DNA from: JABAQJ01 sp046327745
Lineage (GTDB): Bacteria > Gemmatimonadota > Gemmatimonadetes > Gemmatimonadales > Gemmatimonadaceae
Direction: 5' to 3'
DNA length: 64,000 nt
Assembly: GCA_046327745.1 (NCBI GenBank)
Contig: JAXLXV010000013.1
Span: 124,001-188,000, forward strand
Numbering within the stretch: position 1 is the stretch's first letter; the number at the start of each line of letters is the position of its first letter. The notes below the pieces were generated by a model. It was not told where the DNA came from, did no database searches, and saw nothing but the letters and a program-made list of their open reading frames with translations. Shown here one piece after another: positions 45,335 to 53,833 of the stretch. The position numbers and the translations under genes were made by a program.

Positions 45335-47124
45335 CAGTGAGTCTCCTCGACAATCCGGCCGTCCACGTCCGGCCAGTCGGTCACCAGCTTCTCGGGGTCC
45401 AGAAAATAGGTATCAAGTCCTTCCCGGGCCTGAAGCGCGGGCATGGCCGGCACCGGCGTGGCGATGCGAGTGCGAGTGGGTCGCGTGTCGATCGTTGGCG
45501 CGGCGGCCTCATCTCCGGGCGGTACCGGCGTGTGCCGGGCGATGCGCTCGGCATCGCTCACGCGACCCAGTTCCACCACGAGTCCGCCGTCGAGCCGCGA
45601 GCGGAGTCGCGACGCGATGTCCGTCAGGTGCGACGGTAAGACCGCACTGGCGAAAACCACTTGCTTGCGGGCATCGTGCATCGCGTTGAACAAGTGGAAC
45701 AGCTCTTCCTGAGCGCGTTCCTTGCCGGCCAGCAGGTGCAAGTCGTCGATCAACAGGGCGTCGCATGCACGATAACGCGCCCGCCAGCGTGTGATCGTGT
45801 CGGACTGCAGTGCCTCGATCAACTCCTGCGTGAAGGTCTGGATGTCCGTACAGGCGACGGTCCACGTTCCCTTGTCACGGGCGCGAAGCGCGTTGCCAAT
45901 CGCGTGGAGCAGGTGTGTCTTGCCCGAGCCAGCGGGGCCGGTGATCACTAGCGGATTGTACTGGGCCCCCGGCGTGGACACGATGCCGGCGGCGCTGCGC
46001 ATGGCCAGATGGTTGGCCGGCGACGACACCAGGCGCTCCAGTGTCAGGTCCGGGTCGGGCGCGGGAGGCGGCTCACACAGGGCGTACGCACGGAGCAGCA
46101 AGTCCTCGGCATCCGCCAATCGTTCGGGATCGCGAAAGACGGCCAGACCCGTGAACTTCGGATCAAGTCGGATCGCATCGCCTTCGATGGCGCGCAAGCG
46201 TTCGCAGGCGGCACCGAACCGCGCATCCAAGCCATCCACGTCTGGGACTTCCGGCAGCTCCAACGCGCGCTCCAGCATATCGGTGCGGAATCCCTCACCC
46301 GACCAATAGGCAATCCGCTCTCCAAGCCGAACGCGCCACTCCTCGACCGTCTGCGCCACCGCCACCGCCAGGTCGGAGACAAAGCTCGCGAATTCGTCCA
46401 CGGGTTCCGGGCTGGCGTTGGAGGTGCTGGCTCGACGCACGTCTTCCGCGCGAATCGGTCGCTCGGCGATGGATTGCTGGGCGATCAGCCGATTCAGGGC
46501 CCCTTGCAGCTCACGGACGTTCGCCGAGGGGTTGCGTGCTAATTCCTCCAGAACGCCCGGGCTGAACGTCAGCGAACGCTCGTTGCACTTGTTCTGCAGG
46601 ATGGCGATGCGTGTTTCGAGATCTGGTGCGCCAATATCGACTGTCAGGCCACCGGCCAGGCGGGTCAACAGCCGCTGGTCGACGTCGGCAATCTCGCTCG
46701 GTGGCCGGTCAGAGGTCATGACGATCTGGCGACCGCTGGCCTGTAGCGCGTTCAGCACGCGCAGCATCTCGCTCTGTGTTTCCGTGCGTCCAGTCAGGAA
46801 CTGCACGTCGTCCAGCAACAACGCGCCGACACTCTGCCACCGTCGTTTGAAGCTGTCGGCCTGACCGGCGCCGATCGCGGCGTTCAGCTGGTCGACAAAG
46901 TCATCCAACGACAGGTACTCCACGTGTAACTCGGGATGCATGGAGCGGATGGCGAAGCCAAGGGCTCCCATCAAGTGGGTCTTCCCCATCCCGGAACCCG
47001 AGTAGATGAACAGGGGGTTGTACACCGTTCCGGGAGATTCCACGACGGCCTTCGCCGCAGACACCGCCAATCGGTTGGCGCTGCCCACCACGTAGTTGTC
47101 GAATCGGAATCGGCCGTCAATCAC
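45334..47124 (-). CDS. Tandem DnaA-like AAA+ protein without DNA-binding domain
   Basis: A 596-residue protein. Module 1 (about 1-235) is strikingly DnaA-like: FDNYVVGSANRLA, Walker A GSGMGKTH 43-50, Walker B LLLDDVQFL 102-110, a box VII-like RLLTRLAGG with putative Arg finger R155, and sensor II NVRELQGALNRLIA at 202-215. A linker domain covers 240-365. Module 2 (about 366-530) has Walker A GPAGSGKTH 396-404, Walker B LLIDDLHLL 457-465 and R510, but stops before a lid. No DnaA domain IV helix-turn-helix follows; the tail is Pro/Thr-rich and acidic. The GTG at 47124 is 3 bases after mglA. It is not the replication initiator. Confidence 0.88.
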   Translation of the reverse strand: MIDGRFRFDNYVVGSANRLAVSAAKAVVESPGTVYNPLFIYSGSGMGKTHLMGALGFAIRSMHPELHVEYLSLDDFVDQLNAAIGAGQADSFKRRWQSVGALLLDDVQFLTGRTETQSEMLRVLNALQASGRQIVMTSDRPPSEIADVDQRLLTRLAGGLTVDIGAPDLETRIAILQNKCNERSLTFSPGVLEELARNPSANVRELQGALNRLIAQQSIAERPIRAEDVRRASTSNASPEPVDEFASFVSDLAVAVAQTVEEWRVRLGERIAYWSGEGFRTDMLERALELPEVPDVDGLDARFGAACERLRAIEGDAIRLDPKFTGLAVFRDPERLADAEDLLLRAYALCEPPPAPDPDLTLERLVSSPANHLAMRSAAGIVSTPGAQYNPLVITGPAGSGKTHLLHAIGNALRARDKGTWTVACTDIQTFTQELIEALQSDTITRWRARYRACDALLIDDLHLLAGKERAQEELFHLFNAMHDARKQVVFASAVLPSHLTDIASRLRSRLDGGLVVELGRVSDAERIARHTPVPPGDEAAAPTIDTRPTRTRIATPVPAMPALQAREGLDTYFLDPEKLVTDWPDVDGRIVEETH

Positions 47125-47127
47125 GCG

Positions 47128-47733
47128 CTATCTCCCAACGCCGGCGGTCGCGTTCAGACGGCGCAACACGAGTTCCGAGATGTTGCGCAGCGTTTCGAAC
47201 ACGCCCACCCCTGTTAAAGCATCGGCCGCGTGGCTTGGAACGCCACGAAAGTTCAGGGATTCATCCAATTCGTTCGGCGTCCAGATCAGGTCGTGCGGGA
47301 GGTCCTGCTTGTTGTATTGGATCACCATCGGGATCGTCCGTGCATCCACGTGTTGCTCGGCCAAGGCCTCATGGAGGTCGCGGAGACTATCGAGATTCTC
47401 CTCTTGCTGTCGTCGCTGACTGTCGGCGACGAAGACCACCCCATCCGCACCCTGTAGTACCAACTTGCGCGTGGTGCGGTAGTACACCTGGCCGGGCACC
47501 GTATACAGCTGAAATCGCGTCGCAAACCCAGAGATCATCCCCAGGTCCAGTGGCAGGAAGTCGAAGAAGAGGGTCCGTTCGTTCTGAGTGGCCAGGGACA
47601 CCATGGTACCGCGCCGGTCGGCCGGCACGCGCTCGTAGATGTATTGGAGGTTGCTCGTCTTCCCCGAGCGACCGGGCCCGTAGTAGACGATCTTGCAGGT
47701 GATCTCGCGGCCTGGGTAGTTGATGACCGGCAT
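47128..47733 (-). CDS. mglA: MglA-family small GTPase
   Basis: A 201-residue Ras-like GTPase of the MglA group, which sets front-rear polarity and regulates gliding and type IV pili in Myxococcus and Thermus. It begins with the family's INYPGREITCKIVYYGPG. The P-loop is GPGRSGKT 19-26, switch I region RTLFFDFLP 53-61, TVPGQ 78-82 stands in place of DxxG, and NKQD is at 141-144. It lies 2 bases after an MglB-like roadblock gene, the classic MglB-MglA order. Confidence 0.95.
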   Translation of the reverse strand: MPVINYPGREITCKIVYYGPGRSGKTSNLQYIYERVPADRRGTMVSLATQNERTLFFDFLPLDLGMISGFATRFQLYTVPGQVYYRTTRKLVLQGADGVVFVADSQRRQQEENLDSLRDLHEALAEQHVDARTIPMVIQYNKQDLPHDLIWTPNELDESLNFRGVPSHAADALTGVGVFETLRNISELVLRRLNATAGVGR

Positions 47734-47735
47734 GG

Positions 47736-48188
47736 TCAGGCCGCTCCAAACAACGTGGTGAGGCTGGCCTGGAGATCGCGTTCAAAATGCTCGGGGGCCG
47801 GCGGCAGGGTCGGCGTCGGCCGGTGTAGCTTTTCCGCCAGCTGCGCCCAGAACACGCGGACCAACCCTAACGATGAGCGGTCGTCCCAGACGGCCAGCAC
47901 CAGCCGGGCGGGGGCCGGTTCTGGCAGGGGCGCCAAAAAGAGCTGCCGATTATCGCCGGCATGGTGGATCGGGCCCAGCGTTTCATCGCCGAGCATGTCG
48001 CCCAGTTCCCGCGTGCTCGATTGGATGGCCGAGGCCAACGTGCTGGCGGACACGACATCCACACGCCGTGTGAAACCGTGCTGTGCGATCACGCGGCCGT
48101 CGGCCTCCAGAAGCAGCGCCAGCTGCAACTCGGCCTCACGGACGAATTGCGCCAAGGCCGCCTGGGTGTCAGGGCGCAGGTCGATCAT
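47736..48188 (-). CDS. Roadblock/LC7 protein, MglB-like
   Basis: A 150-residue protein starting MIDLRPDTQAALAQFVREAE. It has one roadblock/LC7 fold (LALLLEADGRVIAQHGF, ASTLASAIQSSTRELGDMLG, FLAPLP) and a C-terminal helical extension. Roadblock dimers act as GAPs or co-GEFs for MglA. The ATG at 48188 overlaps the next roadblock stop (ATGA), and it ends 2 bases before mglA. Confidence 0.82.
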   Translation of the reverse strand: MIDLRPDTQAALAQFVREAELQLALLLEADGRVIAQHGFTRRVDVVSASTLASAIQSSTRELGDMLGDETLGPIHHAGDNRQLFLAPLPEPAPARLVLAVWDDRSSLGLVRVFWAQLAEKLHRPTPTLPPAPEHFERDLQASLTTLFGAA

Positions 48189-48526
48189 GCCAGCGTCTCC
48201 ATGATCTGCAGGAGCGCCATACGAACGCGGCCGGTCGACATGCGCGCGTCGCACAGCACCACGACGGTGACGTCGTCGTTGCCCGCCATGCAGAGTCGAC
48301 CCCGTTCGGCATCCACGGACACGTAGCGCGGCGCCTCATCAAGCGCGCCGGCGGCAACGGCGCGCGAGGCGCGAAAGACGGCATTGCCGAACGCGGCCAC
48401 TTGGTCGGCGCGCACATCTTGATGGGCCACTGCGTCAACCACTACGCCATCCGTCGCCGCGACGACGGCGCCGCGTACGCCGGGCATGAAGGACAGCGCC
48501 TCGACGGCTGATCGGTAGGGATTCAC
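48185..48526 (-). CDS. Roadblock/LC7-domain protein
   Basis: A 113-residue stand-alone roadblock domain. MPGVRGAVVAATDGVVVDAVAH is the first strand-turn-strand unit and RYVSVDAERGRLCMAGNDDVTVVVLCD the C-terminal strands. The GTG at 48526 has GGAGG eight bases upstream and overlaps the previous stop (GTGA). A likely partner or regulator of the MglA GTPase. Confidence 0.85.
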   Translation of the reverse strand: MNPYRSAVEALSFMPGVRGAVVAATDGVVVDAVAHQDVRADQVAAFGNAVFRASRAVAAGALDEAPRYVSVDAERGRLCMAGNDDVTVVVLCDARMSTGRVRMALLQIMETLA

Positions 48527-49284
48527 AGAGCACCTCCCATGCGAAGCCGAACCCGCGCTGCCTGCGCGGGGATCGCCGCCAGTACGCGGCCCGACGCCCC
48601 TTCACCGGCATCAACCGTCATGAGCAACATCTGGGGCATCGGCGCAGACACCGCCACGGCCTGCTGGTCGGATTCGATCAGGCAGCTACGCCAACGACCG
48701 ACGCCGAGGTGCAGGCTCGCCTGTTCGAGAGCGCGCGCCAGGACGCTCACGTCGCAGGCAACACTGGCGCGCCTCGCCGCGCCGGCAACTCCACCGAGAG
48801 TACCCGCCAGCACCAACCCATCGTGGTCCGTCAGCAGGGCCGGGAGTTCCGCTTCTCCCGGACCTTCTTCGGGCGAGGCGGCACTCGGTTCATTGCTTAC
48901 CGTGACGCTCGTGGGTGCTGGCGCCTGTGCCGGCGCCCGGCCGGCGGCGGCCTGCACACGCATGAGCGCCGCTCGTGCGCCCTCGTCGCGCGGCGCCCTG
49001 GCACAGGCGTCCACGAGGAGTCGCTCGGCAGCCAGCAGATCCCCGCGACGGAACGCAAGAAAGCCTAGCCCCTTGATGGCACCCACGTGCCCCGGAGCGA
49101 GGGTGCGCGCCGCCTCCCAAGCGTCCGCCGCCAGATCCAACTGGTCGCACGCCACCAGCACCCGTGCGTACGCGTCATGGGCTTCCGGATCGTATGGCGC
49201 ACGCGCCAGCGCGGCTTCCGCCGCGCTGCGCTGCGACACCAGCCGCGGATCCAGCGGCGCGTGCCTGTCGATCACGTCAGGCAT
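48523..49284 (-). CDS. TPR-roadblock fusion protein
   Basis: A 253-residue protein with TPR-like helices in the first half (about 20-105: AHDAYARVLVACDQLDLAADA, GHVGAIKGLGFLAFRRGDLL). An Ala/Pro/Glu linker leads to a C-terminal roadblock domain from about 150 (LPALLTDHDGLVLAGTLGG). The start ATG at 49284 has GGAGGTGG just upstream and overlaps the previous gene by 8 bases. The third roadblock protein in a row. Confidence 0.8.
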   Translation of the reverse strand: MPDVIDRHAPLDPRLVSQRSAAEAALARAPYDPEAHDAYARVLVACDQLDLAADAWEAARTLAPGHVGAIKGLGFLAFRRGDLLAAERLLVDACARAPRDEGARAALMRVQAAAGRAPAQAPAPTSVTVSNEPSAASPEEGPGEAELPALLTDHDGLVLAGTLGGVAGAARRASVACDVSVLARALEQASLHLGVGRWRSCLIESDQQAVAVSAPMPQMLLMTVDAGEGASGRVLAAIPAQAARVRLRMGGAL

Positions 49285-50422
49285 GCACCACCTCCAGCAG
49301 CGTGGTGAGCCGGCGGGCATGGGCCATCGCTTCGCGCGCCTTCTCCGTGGCGGCTCCCGTCGGGTCGGCATCGACTGCACGCTTCCATAGGCCCATGGCG
49401 CGTTCAAGGTCGCCGGCCCGGGCTGCGAGCTGCGCCGACAGCATCAGAGCGCCAATGCACGACGGATCCAGCGTCAACGCGCGTCCCAGCGCGGATTGCG
49501 CGTCAGCCGTCCTGTGCAAAGCCAACAGGGCCCGCGCCACATCTACCAGCGCATCGACATGCTGGGGCGACTTTTCTGCCGCCCGCTCCGCCAGCCGCAA
49601 AGCTTCGTCGCTGCGACCGTCGTGGAGCGCCTCGCGGGCATCGGCCAGCAGCATCACCGGGTCATCGTCCGTGGTTGGTGACACGGTCGGCGGTGTCACC
49701 GCCCGATGGAGCGCCAGCACCCCGGTCGAGACCAACCCGTACATCACCTTGGCGACATCGAAGTCGCTGCGGCCCAGCATGGACGCCACGGCGCGTATGT
49801 CGGACACGCCATCGACGGCCACCAGAATTTCCCATTCCGAGGGCAGCAGCTCCAACCGCGATGGATGCGCGGGATCGACCGCCGCGTAGACCGGCACCAT
49901 GTCGACATCAGGCACCACGTCGGCGATGCGTGCCCATTCGTCGATACGTCGCGCCCCTTCCATGAGCAATGCTTCGGCCGACACACCGCGCACCGTTTCC
50001 ACAGGCAAGTCTTCCCCAGCCGACTCGGCGAAGGAGAAGAAACCTTCCTCCCAAGACAGCAGCTCGAACACCACCGCTTCAATCTGCTGATGGACGTGTC
50101 GCTCAAGCTCGCGCGCCGTCACGGCGCCCATGGCCACCAGGATTTCTCCGATCCGCCGTTGTTCCTCAGGCACCTGCTGTAACGTTCGCGCCTCTTCCAG
50201 GCGTTCGGGCGACAAGCGTCCGGCGCGCACCAGAATTTGCCCGATCGGATACGGATTGCTGCGCATGCTGGCCGCGACAATGCGCCCGCCCAGGAAATGC
50301 ACGACGCCTTCGTTGTCGCGAAGCGCGGATGAGACCCGCAACCGCCCCGTCTTCCGGCTCAGGTCCAGCAGCTGGAAGACGTCGTGAATGCCGAGTTCGC
50401 GCAGGGGGCCTTCGATGGCCAT
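49277..50422 (-). CDS. DUF4388-MshEN-like-TPR protein (smaller copy)
   Basis: A 381-residue paralogue of the 538-residue DUF4388 protein. The DUF4388 start (MAIEGPLRELGIHDVFQLLDL) is similar. Two MshEN-like units lie at 59-82 and 90-113. The second is well kept (R-I-G, Gly-10, Leu-17, Gln-24) and the first degenerate (Pro for Arg at position 1). A helical or winged region follows to about 250, then two or three TPRs. It joins the giant TPR gene through TGATG. Confidence 0.8.
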   Translation of the reverse strand: MAIEGPLRELGIHDVFQLLDLSRKTGRLRVSSALRDNEGVVHFLGGRIVAASMRSNPYPIGQILVRAGRLSPERLEEARTLQQVPEEQRRIGEILVAMGAVTARELERHVHQQIEAVVFELLSWEEGFFSFAESAGEDLPVETVRGVSAEALLMEGARRIDEWARIADVVPDVDMVPVYAAVDPAHPSRLELLPSEWEILVAVDGVSDIRAVASMLGRSDFDVAKVMYGLVSTGVLALHRAVTPPTVSPTTDDDPVMLLADAREALHDGRSDEALRLAERAAEKSPQHVDALVDVARALLALHRTADAQSALGRALTLDPSCIGALMLSAQLAARAGDLERAMGLWKRAVDADPTGAATEKAREAMAHARRLTTLLEVVHA

Positions 50423-53160
50423 CAGGCAGCCCCCCGGCGCCGTTGGGGCGCAAAAATGCGATCCAGATCCTGCGCCGTTCGGGTGTCACGACGCGCTCGC
50501 CGGGCATACTCACTCGCCGGCTCCAACAGCTGCACGCGATGCCACCGTTCAATCGCTTCCTGGTAGCGATGAGCCTCAGCCAGCAGGACCCCGTCAAAAT
50601 AGAGGGCCCCCACGTGATCGGGATCGAAGCGTAGGACGCGATCGAACGCGTGCGCCGCGTCGGTACGGCGTCCGAGCAAGAACAGCGATTCACCTAACGA
50701 TGCCAGGCCATCCAGATGGTACGGATTGCGGCGCAAGAGATCGACCAACAGGTCGACCGTCTCGACGGCGCGACCGTGCGTGCGCCGGAGCGCCGCCAAC
50801 AGCAACGCGGCGTCCTCGCGTGCGGGGTCGTAAGCCAAGACCGCCTCGAGTTCCGATTCCGCGCTCCCCACCTCGCCTTGCGCGGCGAACAGCTGGGATA
50901 GCTGAATCCGGGCGGACACGAGGGCAGGATCCAAAGCCAGGGCGTGACGATAGGCGTCCACCGCACGTTGAGCATCGCCGGCGGCACGGAGGGAATCGCC
51001 CATCAAGGCGGCGACGTCGGCTCGCAGCGGCGCCAGACGTCGCGCCTGCTCCAGTGCCTCCAGTGCCCGCTCCAGGTCGCCAGTGGCCACGTGCGCCCGC
51101 GCCGCCAGCAGCAACACTTCGACATCTTGGGGCGTCCGCTCGAGAATCGTGGCCACCACGTCCAGCGCTTCGACCGCCCTGCCGAGTTGCAACAAGACGC
51201 GAACCTCGCCGGACGCCGACGCCGGATCGCTCTCGACCAACTCCCTCGCCTGGCGAAAGCGATCCAAGGCCTCGCCGTACATGCCGCTACGCTCATACCA
51301 ACCCGCCAACAGCGCCAGTCCGTCGGCCCGTGATGCCCCTTGGGACATGGCCCGCGAGGCCTCGGCGATCGCGCGCTCGGTATCTCCCGACGCCGCGAGG
51401 TCACGCGCCTTGGCGTAGTCGTCGGCCGCCCGTGGTGCGTCGGCGTCCGGCTCGAGAGCGCGAAACAGCGCGTGCAGGGCCTCAGCGTCAAAGTGGAAAT
51501 GCTCGACGGATTCATCCCGCCGATCGCCCGCCAACTCCGGCGCCACACCGACGCGTGGATCCTCCCACGAGAACTCTACCGACAGCTCGAACTTTTGCGC
51601 CACGTAGTAGGGATCCAACTCGAGGGCGTGCTTGGTCTCCCGCAACGCGCCGGCGAAATCACCCAGGTTCGAGAGTGCAAAACCAAGGTTGTAACGGGCC
51701 TCGGCAAAGGACGGGCGCGCATCGACGGCCCGCATGAAGGCGTTCCGGGCGTCCTCGAACTTGCGCCACGCGCCAAAGACCAGCCCGACGCCGTTCCAGG
51801 CGACCGGATGATCCGGTGCAACCCGCAACGTCTGGCGGTACGCGTCAAGACACAGCGCGTACTCCCGCTGTTTGAACAGCAACAAGGCGAGATTCAGCCG
51901 GGCACGGACCAACGACGGCGACACCACCAACGCGTGCTTGAACGCGTCCACGGCCTGTTCGAGCTGACCGAGGTGGAAGTGCGCCACTCCTAAGTTGTTC
52001 CAAGCCAGGCCGTAGCTGCCGTCGCACCCGAGCGCCCGCTCGTACGCGTCACGAGCCTCGCGCGCCCGGCCGTCCTGGTGCAGGGAGACGCCACGCTCGT
52101 TCCAGTACTTCGCCCGCTCAGGCGTGTCGCGAAGCAGCGCGTCGTACAAGGACAGGGCGCTGGTCGTCTCACGCTGGATCAGGTGCACCTCGGCCATGGC
52201 TTCCATGGCCATGGCGCGCGGTTCGCCGCGCTCGATCGCGAGCCGGTATTCCCGGAGCGCTTCGCGCCAGTACCCTTTCTGGCGAAAGGCCAACCCCAGG
52301 TTGATGTGCGCCATGCCCACCCCAGCCCCTGTCGCGTCGCGCTCCGTCGGGGCAACCGGATGGGTTCGTGGATGCCAATCGGCCCCGCCGAAACGATCCA
52401 GTGACAGGTTCGTGTGCGCGCGACCTAACGATGGGTTGAGTTGTGCGGCGCGAGCCGTAGCGTCCTTGGCGCGCGCCGCATCACCCTGGTCACCGAGGAT
52501 GAACGCCAACAGGAAGTGCGCGTCGGCCGAATCAGGGTCGACCTGCAGCGCCCTCTGAACGGCGACGGCCGCTTCGTCGTTCAGCCCGCGGTGATACGCG
52601 ATCTCCGCGGCAATGAGGTTCACCTGGGCATCGTTAGGATACAGCGCCAGCGCTCGGGCGCAGGCCGTGGCCGCTTCTTCCATGCGACCCCGGCGCTGCT
52701 CAGCTTGCGCGAGCCCGCGCAGGGCGCGTAAGTCGTCCGGGTGCGAGCGCACCAGCGCTTCGAACTGGGCAATGGCCGCCGCATGCTCGCCGAGCAACAA
52801 GTGCCATCGGGCCAATTCGTGCCGGGCCTTGGCGTCGCTGGGGTCGTTGGTTACCCGAGTCGTCAGCTCCGACGTGCGTCGCTCATAGAGACCGGTGGAA
52901 AAGCACGCGACTTCCAGGTTGCGTTGGGCGACCACCATTTTCGGGTCGCGATCCAGTGCTAGCGCGAATTGGTCGGCCGCTGCATCCACCCAACCCTTGG
53001 CGAAATACAACACGCCGAGGTTGTTGTGGGCGCCGGCATCTTCGCCGTCAATGCGCTCGGCAAAGGACGTGAGGATGGCGCCCTCACGCTCGCTCACGAC
53101 CGACGCCCGCTCTCGCGGCGTGATTGTGCCGCCCGCGACCGACGTCGTGGCGTGGTCCAT
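50422..53160 (-). CDS. Giant TPR protein
   Basis: A 912-residue cytoplasmic protein made almost wholly of TPR units. Examples are AHNNLGVLYFAKGWVDAAAD, AHINLGLAFRQKGYWREAL and AWNNLGVAHFHLGQLEQAVD. I estimate 18-20 repeats in two blocks, separated by an acidic stretch near 560-620. No other domain is seen. The ATG at 53160 excludes an upstream shadow frame that runs into cheC. It lies 44 bases after cheC and is probably the large scaffold of the complex. Confidence 0.85.
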   Translation of the reverse strand: MDHATTSVAGGTITPRERASVVSEREGAILTSFAERIDGEDAGAHNNLGVLYFAKGWVDAAADQFALALDRDPKMVVAQRNLEVACFSTGLYERRTSELTTRVTNDPSDAKARHELARWHLLLGEHAAAIAQFEALVRSHPDDLRALRGLAQAEQRRGRMEEAATACARALALYPNDAQVNLIAAEIAYHRGLNDEAAVAVQRALQVDPDSADAHFLLAFILGDQGDAARAKDATARAAQLNPSLGRAHTNLSLDRFGGADWHPRTHPVAPTERDATGAGVGMAHINLGLAFRQKGYWREALREYRLAIERGEPRAMAMEAMAEVHLIQRETTSALSLYDALLRDTPERAKYWNERGVSLHQDGRAREARDAYERALGCDGSYGLAWNNLGVAHFHLGQLEQAVDAFKHALVVSPSLVRARLNLALLLFKQREYALCLDAYRQTLRVAPDHPVAWNGVGLVFGAWRKFEDARNAFMRAVDARPSFAEARYNLGFALSNLGDFAGALRETKHALELDPYYVAQKFELSVEFSWEDPRVGVAPELAGDRRDESVEHFHFDAEALHALFRALEPDADAPRAADDYAKARDLAASGDTERAIAEASRAMSQGASRADGLALLAGWYERSGMYGEALDRFRQARELVESDPASASGEVRVLLQLGRAVEALDVVATILERTPQDVEVLLLAARAHVATGDLERALEALEQARRLAPLRADVAALMGDSLRAAGDAQRAVDAYRHALALDPALVSARIQLSQLFAAQGEVGSAESELEAVLAYDPAREDAALLLAALRRTHGRAVETVDLLVDLLRRNPYHLDGLASLGESLFLLGRRTDAAHAFDRVLRFDPDHVGALYFDGVLLAEAHRYQEAIERWHRVQLLEPASEYARRARRDTRTAQDLDRIFAPQRRRGAA

Positions 53161-53203
53161 TGCGTCCCCGTGCTGCAAGGCTCGCCCCGCCGCGGCGGAT
53201 GCG

Positions 53204-53824
53204 TTAGGCCAGACCCACCGCGCGAAGGATCGCGCGCAGCGACGGCAGGTCGGGGAGCAGCAGGAAGAACCCGCGAAGGTGCTCGTTTGCTTCCTGCATG
53301 AAGAACTCCGTCTCCACGCAAATGACGTAGTCCTTGTCGGCACCAAACTGCAGGTACGCAGTCGTCAGCACGGCCCGCGACATGTCGATCGCAAAGCTGG
53401 GAGGCGACGGCAGGAGCATGAGACCCATGAACTCACTGAGCGCGTTCATGTAGGCACCGCTCAGGATGTTCCCGGCCTCTTTGAGCGCCGATTGCTCCAG
53501 CTCCGACAGTTCGGTGCCGGCCGGGTGCGAACGACGCAACAAAAGCTCCGCCAAACGCGTGGCTGTTGGCGTGGGAAAGACCAGCAACGTGCGGCCCGTC
53601 AGATCGCCCAACATGCTCATCAGCACGGCGGCGACTGGCTCTTCGGGCGGACCAATGTGCGGTGGCACCTCTTCGAGTGCCGCGATGTTGATCGTCGGCA
53701 CCGAGATCATGATGGTCTGGCCGGTCATCTGAGAGAGCGCGGTCGCCGCGTGGCCAGCCCCAATGTTCGCCACCTCGCGGATGGCGTCCAGCTGCATCGG
53801 CTTGAGGCTCAGTAACTCGTTCAT
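53204..53824 (-). CDS. cheC: CheY-phosphate phosphatase CheC
   Basis: A 206-residue CheC/CheX/FliY-family phosphatase with two active-site helices: D13-x3-E17-x2-N20 (LDAIREVANIGAGHAA) and S-x3-E-x2-N in SALKEAGNILSG. Both are complete, as in active CheC. It dephosphorylates CheY-P and partners CheD. The TAA stop lies in a CCTAACG heptamer. Confidence 0.92.
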   Translation of the reverse strand: MNELLSLKPMQLDAIREVANIGAGHAATALSQMTGQTIMISVPTINIAALEEVPPHIGPPEEPVAAVLMSMLGDLTGRTLLVFPTPTATRLAELLLRRSHPAGTELSELEQSALKEAGNILSGAYMNALSEFMGLMLLPSPPSFAIDMSRAVLTTAYLQFGADKDYVICVETEFFMQEANEHLRGFFLLLPDLPSLRAILRAVGLA

Positions 53825-53833
53825 CGCGTTCTC

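Noticed and set aside
45334..47124. Chromosomal replication initiator DnaA
   Set aside because: The protein lacks domain IV and has two ATPase modules in a chemosensory operon, so it is a paralogue rather than the initiator.
52895..53815. Plus-strand open frame of 306 codons over cheC and the TPR gene
   Set aside because: It is antisense to clearly recognisable CheC and TPR sequence and gives basic low-complexity protein.
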